The position numbers and the translations under genes were made by a program. Under the pieces are notes generated by a model. It searched no databases, had not been told where the DNA came from, and was given only the letters and a program-made list of their open reading frames with translations. From contig JADGJH010000326.1 of assembly GCA_027596945.1 (NCBI GenBank), forward strand, positions 1 to 20,989: 20,989 nt of DNA, in the 5' to 3' direction. This DNA comes from Physocladia obscura. Lineage: Eukaryota; Chytridiomycota; Chytridiomycetes; Chytridiales; Chytriomycetaceae. This document shows positions 9,158-17,400 of the stretch, piece by piece. Within the stretch, counting starts at the first letter, position 1. Each line of letters begins with the position of its first letter.

Positions 9158-10715
9158 TCACTGTTGTGGAACGTATGGCTCAACTAACATTTTGGAAAAC
9201 TTTTTAATTGCTTCGACACCCCGAACTTCTTGAGTCAAAAGCGGAAGCTTGATAACATGAAAATCTTCGTATAAGTCATTGATTTGGTTCAAGTACTTTG
9301 CTTGCATTTTTGATCGAACCAAGCATTGGTCGCAGTTTGAACCTGGTTATATTTAAAGTTAGAGCTGAAACAATGGTGATAAAATTAAAAATTAAAAAAA
9401 AAGCTCGAAATAAATACCACTCTTCGGGTAAATCAGTTGATTGACAATGATATTGTGGGTGTCGATCTGAAATCCAGCCAAATCTTGGATCATTCTTTCC
9501 GTTTCGTACAGGGACAAAAATTCACTGATGCAAACACAAACAAATGTAGTCTTGTCAGGATCTTGGAATTGCTGGTTAACTTCCTGAATAACGGAACGCA
9601 TACTGTTTAACTTTTCAAACATATCTTCCTGATTTGCACCAGCCCCCATCAACGAAGACATTTGAGAAATCTAAATACACGACAATTTGTAAAATCGCGA
9701 ACATGTATTCAGACAAATTTTTTTAAAAATCTCACCATTGGCCCAAATCGACCACCCAATTCACTCAATTTTCCTAATGCCTTGTCCAAAACCTGCGGGA
9801 AGGATAAGAATCGAAGTGTATGTCCCGTTGGAGCCGTGTCAAAAACGACAGCATTGTAATCCAAACTTTTGACCAGTTTCATGACTTCTGCGAAACCCAT
9901 GGCTTCGTCGACACCCGGAATCGCAAAAGCAAGTTCCTGGAGTCCACTGGCCATACCAGAATCATCGCCTGGAATTAATTTCGAGTGAGTGATTAGATTC
10001 GTTAAAAAAAGAAAGTAAAAGAACGAAAAAATTTACCACTATTGCTGTCCATCATTTCTTGCATGGAGCTGTTCGGGTCGATTTCCTAAATGTGAAAGTT
10101 GAAAAAGAAAGTTCCAAAACATTCCAAAAATTAGTCCTCGATTCATCCAAGAGAAAGCGATTTTTGATTATTTCGAACCATGGCGTACAAGTTGTCGAAA
10201 CCATTTACAAGCATTGGAACTTTTGTGAACTTTTGGCAGAATGCGTCTGATGGCAGGGTTGACACGTTTCAGATGTTTGAACCACAAACGTATAAAAAAC
10301 ATTGAATCCCCAAACCTGACAAGTTGTGAGCGGGATCCGTAGAAATGAGTAAAACTTTTTCTCGCACCTGGGCGAGTTGGACCGCCAAAGAGCAGCTGAT
10401 TAATATGTATATCAGTATAAAACATTGTTGTTAACAGCAAAAAACGTTTCTTACGAGTTTGTGGTTTTACCGACTCCTCCCTTTCCGCCGACAAAAATCC
10501 ACCTCAGAGATTCCTGATCGAGAATATTTTGCACGGTGGCTGGAAGCTGGTCGTAATCGTCGGCTGGGCAGAGAGTAAAAAATACGTATCATTTAGCAGT
10601 AGCCGCCGATGCTTGCACATTATTCGATGCATGCGCAAATATGCAGAAAGACACGAGGAAACATATTTCCGTGGGCGGAACGGGTGGGAAGATGAACGAA
10701 CTGAAACTTACACAT
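9158..10715 (-). CDS. GET3: GET3/TRC40 ATPase for tail-anchored membrane protein targeting
   Basis: Cytosolic dimeric ATPase that carries tail-anchored proteins to the ER receptor GET1/GET2. Exons in transcript order: 10715-10712, 10563-10455, 10395-10316, 10246-10179, 10085-10037, 9968-9736, 9670-9418, 9342-9158. Total 981 nt, 326 residues, every junction in frame. Visible motifs: deviant Walker [11 protein letters not shown] (27-36), switch region [12 protein letters not shown] (56-67), [12 protein letters not shown], and the zinc-binding CDQC near the C-terminus that bridges the dimer. Length fits the family. The start is unusual: the first coding exon is just ATGT, followed by a perfect GTAAGT donor; joined to the next exon it gives [16 protein letters not shown], which fits a GET3 N-terminus. 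Seven introns in under 1 kb of coding sequence is dense. Confidence is very high for identity, lower for the 4-nt exon. Confidence 0.95.
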
Positions 10716-10864
10716 GTTTCCGGAGAAAGTTTTTTTCACTCAAAAAATGGAAAACACCATTTCCGATTGAAAGTGCAGCTGTTTTCACAACTGCCCAAAC
10801 ATAACGGTTAGTACGGTTAGTACGGTAACGGCAACTATGGCTGCAGCTTGGAATTGAATTTCAG
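10716..10864. other. Upstream region of GET3
   Basis: About 150 bp upstream of the GET3 start. It contains a tandem TTAGTACGG repeat near 10808-10827. The sequence GTAACGGC...TTTCAG at 10825-10864 has the shape of a 40-nt intron for a plus-strand gene. No start codon for such a gene could be fixed. Confidence 0.25.
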
Positions 10865-11238
10865 CGCCAACAACAGCAACAATAACGACGACCTCAAATT
10901 TGGCGACTGATCCATTGGCTTTGCCGCTTAGCATTGAATGGGACACGCTGCACAATTTGAGCTGGGTTTCGAGTAACATATTATTGTCGTATATTTTTTT
11001 TTGGAAGCGGAGAACTGTTGCCTAAACCATGGCTAAAAAGTTACGCGCTGAATGTCAAGAATCTAAAGTGTTCGCAAGACATTGTAGATACATTAAACGA
11101 AGCCAATCTGCTACTCAATGAGCAAGGACTCTCAGACGAGGTCGGTTTTTTGTTTCCAAGCAATGAAAATTCACAGACGCCGATTTTGAACATTTGATAT
11201 CATCGACTCTCCTTCCGCATCTATTCAATCCCAAATAA
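10865..11238 (+). other. Possible short-intron gene of unknown function, plus strand, unresolved
   Basis: Coding-like pieces follow one another on the plus strand. 10865-10972 (after TGAATTTCAG) reads LATDPLALPLSIEWDTLHNL. 11003-11140 reads LLPKPWLKSYALNVKNLKCS and then QDIVDTLNEANLLLNEQGLS. 11177-11238 (after AATTCACAG) reads ADFEHLISSTLLPHLFNPK and a stop. Joining them needs introns of about 32-40 nt and one non-consensus boundary, and I found no convincing start. The composition and helical pattern look like real protein. I recognise no family. It would be divergent from GET3. Confidence 0.35.
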
Positions 11239-11291
11239 TTCACGCGTTGACTGTTTTAATTCAACTGATTCATTTTTTTTTCGCGTTACCT

Positions 11292-11310
11292 AAAAAAAAA
11301 AAAAAAAAAA
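11292..11310. repeat. Poly-A tract, 19 bp
   Basis: An uninterrupted run of 19 A on the plus strand. It lies just after the possible 3' end of the plus-strand coding pieces and just before the orphan open frame at 11328. It may be a simple-sequence tract or the remnant of a retroposed tail. Confidence 0.7.
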
Positions 11311-11327
11311 CAACAGTTTTTGTATAA

Positions 11328-11578
11328 ATGAGTGTAGTACAAATTTCTGGAAATGATGAAACTGCGATTAAATTTGGGTCCCACCTGATATCTACCAAGG
11401 CGAATTTCTAACTACAAAGCGTGGCTTTATATCTCATACAACTGGTGTGATTCGCGGTGTAATGCCTCCATTGTGGAGATGCTATCGCGCACTACTTCCA
11501 AATCGAATGCATATATTTATTTTTTACATTATCCCTTTCACTTTTTTCGCTCTACCACCATTTCCTTCAACAGAGTAA
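11328..11578 (+). pseudogene. Possible gene fragment with frame break
   Basis: ATG 11328 opens MSVVQISGNDETAIKFG. At about 11378 the sensible reading moves to another frame, VPPDIYQGEFLTTKRGFISH and then TTGVIRGVMPPLWRCYRALL, which is open to TAA at 11576-11578. No intron fits between the two, so it may be a frameshifted gene fragment, an exon of an unseen gene, or a coincidence. The poly-A tract just upstream and the absence of flanking exons favour a fragment. I cannot name the parent family. Confidence 0.3.
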
Positions 11579-11640
11579 CAGTTTCTGTTTCCTATCTTGA
11601 TTTTTCTTGTTGAGCGAACATTAGTAACGCATTTATCTCT

Positions 11641-12373
11641 TCAATACTGATGACTTGATTTTCTTTTCGGATACAAATAGTATTCATTCGACTGTGGCGT
11701 GGCCACGACATTACATATGTGACATTTTTCCAGACATATCTATTCAAAGAAACAAAATGTTTGAAGTGGTGGTATTTTTAAATAATTTTGAATTTACAGC
11801 TCGCACTGCCAAGGCGTTTCCTTCTCCTGCCAAAAGGGTCAAGCAGTAAGTGCGTTTATCCAGCAGTTTCATGTCTTGCTTAACGGCCGGAAATGGTTTG
11901 AATGCGCCATCGTCGTTATTTGCAGCTACAAGAAAACAATTTGGCGCCAACAAACGAATAGACAGTTGCTGTTTTTTGTTTTTTTTTGAACTTTTCTTTT
12001 CTTGCGAGAATTCATCAGCGAACGCACTTTTCAAAAGAATTTCTGACAGAAGATGCCATACTTACAGCAAGACGCGACTTTTTTTCGACGACGCGTCATT
12101 GGAATCATCAAAGTCATCGGACTCAAAATCTCTCCTTGATCTATTGATTTATTATTGCTTTTTCGAAATGAATTTTTCTTCGCGCATGTCAATTGTCTTG
12201 ACTTGAAATGTAAAAACCAAAAAATTGCACTGTCATCATAATCATTGTCAGATAAAGTTTCAATTTTCTTTTTCTTTGCACTGTTCAATTTTGACGATTT
12301 CAATGCGCTTTATCATTTACGGCGGTATTCGGACTGGGCAGCCAAAAGAGATAATATCGGTATCACCAGACAT
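11641..12373 (-). CDS. Hypothetical small acidic/basic protein, probably nuclear, tentative five-exon model
   Basis: Tentative exons: 12373-12321, 12280-12203 (or ending at 12231), 12140-12066, 12026-11798, 11739-11641, giving about 177 residues. The first junction (40-nt intron GTAAAT...GAACAG) and the last (58 nt) are good. The third intron would be only 39 nt, and the second has a weak donor (GTCAAG or GTGCAA). The protein starts MSGDTDIISFGCPVRIPP, continues with a basic patch (AKKKKIE) and acidic stretches (DNDYDD, ESDDFDDSND), then Lys-rich QEKKSSKKNKKQQ, then a more ordered part (LSIRLLAPNCFLVAANNDD, YCLTLLAGEGNALAV), and ends with a Cys-containing tail (CLEKCHIC). This suggests a nuclear protein, but I recognise no family. 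It shares a 150-bp divergent intergenic region with the Bin3 methyltransferase gene. Confidence 0.5.
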
Positions 12374-12523
12374 ATTAAGCGTGTTGTCTCTTTCTCTGTT
12401 TCTCTCCTCAGACTCGGTTTCTGTCTCTGATGTACTCACGCTCCCGATAGCGATGTGTCTTTGTTACAGTAATTTCTATCGTCCTTGAATGCGAGTTGCG
12501 CAGTTCTCGACATTTTCAATGAA
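12374..12523. promoter_or_regulatory. Divergent intergenic region, CT-rich
   Basis: This 150-bp region lies between the start of the hypothetical minus-strand gene and the Bin3-type methyltransferase. It contains a pyrimidine-rich TCTCTTT/TCTCTGTTTCTCTCC stretch (about 12388-12410), as is common near fungal promoters. Its role as a shared promoter is inferred from layout only. Confidence 0.35.
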
Positions 12524-13546
12524 ATGCTTGTTCCACGAACATTGCGGACAAAGAGAAAAGCGGAGGTTGAGACACTGCCGTCAAAGAGTCTACGCATAGG
12601 AGTAGGTGTAGGCATTGGAGTTGGAGTAGGTGTCAACGTCCATGGTGAGTATATGAATGTTGGTGGTAAAGGGACTGTTCGCAAACCGGACGTTACCGGT
12701 AGTCTGGTTGGTAACTACTCGGCCTATTATACGCGACGCAACGGGTCGCATGGGTGGGCGGGCAGCGTGTGCGATACGAGGCTGCTGGTGGTGCCAGCAC
12801 ACGTGCTCTGTGGCCGCCGTGTTCTTGATGTAGGCTGTAACGCTGGCGCCGTGACAATCGCCGTTGCCCAAGTTTTTGGAGCACAGTCTGTCGTTGGCGT
12901 TGACGTTGACCCCGCGCTGGTTGCCAAGGCCAAAGCCGCGCTGGCTCAGAAAGCGTCACTGTCACGTGTCCAAACAAATACCCATCTGTCCGAACTCGAG
13001 TATTTCCCCGTCACCGCGTCAATCATGCTTGGGCCGCTGCCTATTGTTGCTTCTACTGATATACACACGTTCGCCGAGCTTCCGTTCCCTCACAACGTCT
13101 CTTTCCGCCTGACCAACTTCTTGACCGACCCTTTGCCAGCATCCATGAACGACTCCGATAAATTCGACACTGTGCTTGCGCTTTCCGTCACAAAATGGAT
13201 CCATGTAAAATATGGGGATAATGGGCTGAAGCTATTTTTTCAGAAATGTTGGAACGCATTACGAAAAGGTGGTGTGCTTATTCTGGAGCCGCAAGGGTGG
13301 GAGGGTGGAGGATACGAGAAAGCAGCGCGAAAAAATCATATTGCTGTTGACAACTCTTCGGCAACCGGAGCAACAAACACAGATTCTGAAAATGGTAGAA
13401 CCAAAAAGTCGCGGCTTGAACTTCGACCAGATGAGTTTCCAACCTTCCTAATGGACCAAATCGGGTTTGTATCATGTGAAAAATTGGGAGAATCGGCAAA
13501 TTCTGCGGAAGGATTTCGTCGTGAAATTTTTCTATTAATAAAATAA
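12524..13546 (+). CDS. MEPCE: Bin3/MePCE-family SAM-dependent RNA methyltransferase
   Basis: Predicted to transfer methyl groups from S-adenosylmethionine to the 5' gamma-phosphate of small RNAs (7SK or U6 in characterised relatives). Single exon, 340 residues from ATG 12524; the frame is open upstream to 12485 but without another ATG. The conserved entry GNYSAYYTRR is at 63-72. SAM motif I is LDVGCNAGAV (101-110), followed by GVDVDP (125-130). The Bin3 signature SVTKWIHVKYGDNGL precedes FFQKC...LRKGG, and the EPQGW motif follows. The C-terminal RPDEFPTFLMDQIGF block also fits. The N-terminus has an odd Gly-Val repeat (IGVGVGIGVGVGVNV, residues 25-39). Between motif I and the signature is a longer, less conserved insertion. 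The substrate in this organism is unknown. The gene converges with the TatD gene. Confidence 0.95.
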   Translation: MLVPRTLRTKRKAEVETLPSKSLRIGVGVGIGVGVGVNVHGEYMNVGGKGTVRKPDVTGSLVGNYSAYYTRRNGSHGWAGSVCDTRLLVVPAHVLCGRRVLDVGCNAGAVTIAVAQVFGAQSVVGVDVDPALVAKAKAALAQKASLSRVQTNTHLSELEYFPVTASIMLGPLPIVASTDIHTFAELPFPHNVSFRLTNFLTDPLPASMNDSDKFDTVLALSVTKWIHVKYGDNGLKLFFQKCWNALRKGGVLILEPQGWEGGGYEKAARKNHIAVDNSSATGATNTDSENGRTKKSRLELRPDEFPTFLMDQIGFVSCEKLGESANSAEGFRREIFLLIK

Positions 13547-13560
13547 TTTTTAAATTATTT
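13541..13560. terminator. AT-rich inverted repeat between convergent genes
   Basis: AAATAATTT at 13541-13549 is repeated in inverse orientation at 13552-13560, separated by two T. It overlaps the stop codon of the methyltransferase gene, in a 27-bp gap between two convergent stop codons. An AATAAA word lies at 13537-13542. It may serve 3'-end formation on both strands; this is inferred. Confidence 0.35.
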
Positions 13561-13573
13561 GTTATAATTATAT

Positions 13574-14476
13574 TCATATATTAAACAGCTTTTTTGCATT
13601 CGCAGTTGTCATTCGTGCAACAGTATCAACAGTAACTTCTTTTATAGCAGCAATTTGTTTGCAAGCCAGCCGCACACTTGAGCCAGGCCAAGATCGCCCG
13701 CCTTTAACACCAGCCAGAGCAGGCGCATCCGACTCCAAACATAAACACAACAATGGAAGTTTTTGAACCAAATTCCGAAACGACGACTCGTGCGCAACCG
13801 AAGCAGGAATCGAAAACAACGCACCCAGAGATGCAGCACGCACCGCATGTTTTGGCGCCCCGTCAAACGCGTGCATTAGCGCACGTGAAATCATCCCGGC
13901 TTCTTCGAGCATTGTTATTGCATGGTGGCCTGCATGACGCGAATGCACATTGACAGCCAGTCCGCGCTGCTTGGCTGCAGAAATCTGTGCGGCAAAAACA
14001 TTGCGTTGGTGTTGCTTGACGCGTTCTTCCTCCTCCTCCGTGTAATTTTCTTGGACGTTTGGTAATAGAGAATGTACTGTGTGCGTCCCGTCACTGCAAA
14101 TCTGCAGGCGCATTTGTTTAATTTGCTGGCGGATAACATGTGGCGTGAAATCGAGTCCGATTTCACCAGCGCAAACAACGCTGGATGGAGCGCGTGCGAC
14201 TAATAATGATGCTGATTCAACTTCGAATAGCGTTGCATGCACCGGATGTACACCGACGCAAGCTTTTAATTGCCTATACTGTTCTGCAAGCCCAAAAACA
14301 ACCAAAGACTCATTCGCCGTTTCAGGTGTCACTATGATTGCCGCAATCTTGAATATGCCGTCTTTTCCTTCTTCCTCTTCTTCTCTTAGATGTTCAGATA
14401 TCTCATCGAGCGTGAAATTTGGTGGGTAAAAGTGGGAATGACAGTCAATCAATTCCATCACTTCCTTTTTCTGCAT
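13574..14476 (-). CDS. TATDN3: TatD-family metal-dependent deoxyribonuclease, TATDN3-like
   Basis: Amidohydrolase-fold nuclease with a two-metal site. Single exon, 300 residues from ATG 14476 (a second in-frame ATG at 14458 would remove six residues). Metal ligands are visible: DCHSH at 11-15, Glu105 in GEIGLDF, His178 in NVHSRHAG, His202 in MHAFDG and Asp250 in LESDAPAL. The wording around these motifs (GVHPVH, VNVHSRHAG, SIPASV, TTANAKKLF) resembles the TATDN3 branch more than TATDN1/2. A loop at about 113-155, containing a run of Glu, is an insertion relative to compact bacterial TatD. The start is 18 bp after the stop of the CAMSAP gene on the same strand. A role in DNA repair or apoptosis-like DNA degradation is known for relatives only. 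Confidence 0.95.
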   Translation of the reverse strand: MQKKEVMELIDCHSHFYPPNFTLDEISEHLREEEEEGKDGIFKIAAIIVTPETANESLVVFGLAEQYRQLKACVGVHPVHATLFEVESASLLVARAPSSVVCAGEIGLDFTPHVIRQQIKQMRLQICSDGTHTVHSLLPNVQENYTEEEEERVKQHQRNVFAAQISAAKQRGLAVNVHSRHAGHHAITMLEEAGMISRALMHAFDGAPKHAVRAASLGALFSIPASVAHESSFRNLVQKLPLLCLCLESDAPALAGVKGGRSWPGSSVRLACKQIAAIKEVTVDTVARMTTANAKKLFNI

Positions 14477-14494
14477 TTGAACGCAACCAACATT

Positions 14495-17400
14495 TTATTC
14501 AAAAACTTTCCGCCCAAAGTCACTCCTCAACGCAACAGCATGCACACTTACCCCAAAACTCTTGGTGGGAACGACTTTGAACGACCGAGACCCCGAGTCG
14601 TATTTGTAAAACTCGAGTACATCTTGCTCACGGATAGAATTGGGCCCTGCAGCAGCAGGATGAGAGTTTGCAGACGAAAGCCTTCGCGTCGTTGATTTAA
14701 TGGCGTGAGATTCAAAATCATCAAATTCCAATGGTGTTTTTCTTGTTGTGGCTGCTGCTGGCGCGTAAACTCGCAAAATTTGTTGCAGTTGCGGGTCATA
14801 TGAATATAAGCCTTTGAATGCGTGGTTTTTCAGGCCACGAAAAAGGATCACAAAATAGAAAGCTTGTGAAGCTTCAAGGTCCTTGTTTTAAAAATAGAAT
14901 AAAAAATAAATAAATAAAGTAAAAGAGAGAAACACCTCAAGAACTTCATTTTTTACTTTTTCATTGACTGTTCCAGCCAAGCAAACATGAAGTGCATTTC
15001 TAATTAGTTTTCTATTAGATTGCATTTTTTGAATCGGTAACGCCGCCCGTCTGGACAAGTTTTGAACTATAGGTTTTATATTATCATTACTGGAAGGCAG
15101 TTTGATCGAAGTTGTTGACACATGTGAAACATTGGACGGCACACGTAGAATTGTTGTTGTAATTGATGCCATTTCTTTTTCAGCCGCCTGTTGGGCTGCT
15201 CGAAGTCTTGACTTACTGGCAAGCAATTCCATTTGCTCTTGCTCACGCTGCCTATTATTATTTGCTCAAATATAAAATTGGAAAAAATCTGAAATAAATA
15301 AAAACAAAGCAGCGGAAATACCTTCTCAAATCTTGCTGCTCCAGGTTCTGTGTCGCAATTTCATGGGATTTAATTTCAATTTTTGCCTGAACCTGTTTTT
15401 GTTTTTGGGCTGCTTGCAAAGGATTTTGTGGTGGATCATGACCATCGCTAGCAGATGTTTTCTCAACGTAAGCTTCACTTCCGGTGGAAACTAACAATCC
15501 CCGAGCGAAACTTCTTTTTTGTTTAAGGCTGCATATTTTTGCTTTACTTCGCTCCCACATGGCTTGATTTGATTTCTCAGAACTGCCATCAGCATCTTGA
15601 AACATGGCCTCTTCATTTAATTCAGGAATAGGAAACGTCATGAAACCAGTGGAAATTCGGCGACTAGTTTGCTTTTCTTGTGTTGACTCTTGATTGTCGT
15701 TGTTGTCACTACTGCTGTTGCTGTGACTAACTTCCAGCTGAATGGTTGATAATTTTTCCTCAGCAGCGGAAGAAATACCGTTGTTTAGAAGTTCAGTTTC
15801 GGTCGCGCTGATACGAATCTGTCGACGAACTGGCTTGCGGAATCTTTTTTGCCGTCGTTGCTGCCGTGGATGTTTGCTTTTCATTTGTTGTTTGACGGAT
15901 TTCACCTTGTCGTTATCAACATTTTCATCATCTTCGGTATCATTGAATTCGTAACCAGAAGAAGAATCCTCGTACACCTTTTCTTCGTTTTGCATTTCTT
16001 CTCCGTCAGTTTTTTTGGTATCTAATTTTGTTGAGCAGATTGCGGCAAAAGTTTTAATATATTCTGATTTAGACTCTTCGTCGCTTATGAAAGCATCATT
16101 TACATTGAAAATAGGGGGAATAATTGCGGGTGAATTTTCTTCCAGTGGGCTCTCTGCTTCATTGATATTACCATTTGCAGCGAAATTAAATTCCTCCACC
16201 GCGATTTTATGCAACGTAAACTCACTAGACTTGGGCACAATTTTTTTTCCAGGCTTGCGGCCTTGAATTTCAGGAAATATATTTGAGATGGTAAACAACT
16301 CCTTTGGATCCATATAATTTTGTTTTTCGGCAATGACTTCGCGATTATATCCAACTTCATCATTTAATGAATCAGTGTCGGTTGCTGTTTCAAGACAAAT
16401 GGCTGTTACATCAATTTCCGGAGCACTGTCGCCATTGCAATCTGTTGATTTTTCCTTTTGATGAATTTGACCTTTAGATTTCGTGTTTGATTTCTTTGTT
16501 GATAAAATTTGAGCTTGGTTTTTACTCGACAGTTGTGGTTTGAGCTCTTTTGCCGGTATTGCCTTTCCAATTTGCGGGAATTTCAGGGGATTTGACTGTA
16601 TTGCAAGAGCAAGTTGGTCTGTTGGCTTTGATTTTTTTGGCAGATTGTCTGTTGAGAAGATATCTGGCAATTTTACCGTTATGCGCTTTTTTTTTGGTGG
16701 TAAGAATGATACGCAGGTTTTCGATTCGTTTATACAATCTTCAAGTTTTGGTAATTTATTACCAGAATCATTTTTTGAAAAATCTTTTGGAAACACGAGA
16801 TCAGTTTTGCTTTTCTTCGCAGCCAGAAATTTGTTATTTGGCAATACATTGAATTTTCCAACATTTTTGACTGAGTCTGAGATTTCCTTTGTTGTTTTAT
16901 TTTGTATTTTTTGTAGTAATTAGTACTCTGTTAATTTTATTTAGCTCTATACCATTTCCAATGATTTTCCCACAAAAAAATAGCTTTCAAATGCCTCTGT
17001 GTTTTCAAAATTTTCCGAAGGATCATTTTTTTGATCAGCCGCTGTTGATATTATTGAATCAAGGGCTGTTTCGAAGGCGTCAGATTTTTGATTTCCCAGG
17101 ATTTCAAGCGTCAGAGACTCTTCGTCATTTTGACCGAGTTCTAAAATCATATCATCAATTATTGGAAATATATCATCGACTATCGGAATTATTTGCGTAT
17201 CGCTTGAAAGATTTTGATCTGATTCTGGTAAATTTTCTTGAATTTCTAATAATTCAAATGCTTTTGATTCCAAGTCATAGAAATTGTTTTCCTTTTCAAT
17301 ATTTACAGTGAATGCTGAAGTTTTCAACTGAACTTTAGGGCAACATTCAGCAGCAGACGCTATCATTACCGTTTCTGTTTCAAAATTCAGAAATTTTAGT

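Noticed and set aside
12245..12430. Plus-strand frame reading LYHLRRYSDWAAKRDNIG
   Set aside because: It overlaps the minus-strand gene's first exons and the divergent promoter region, with no start or partner exon.
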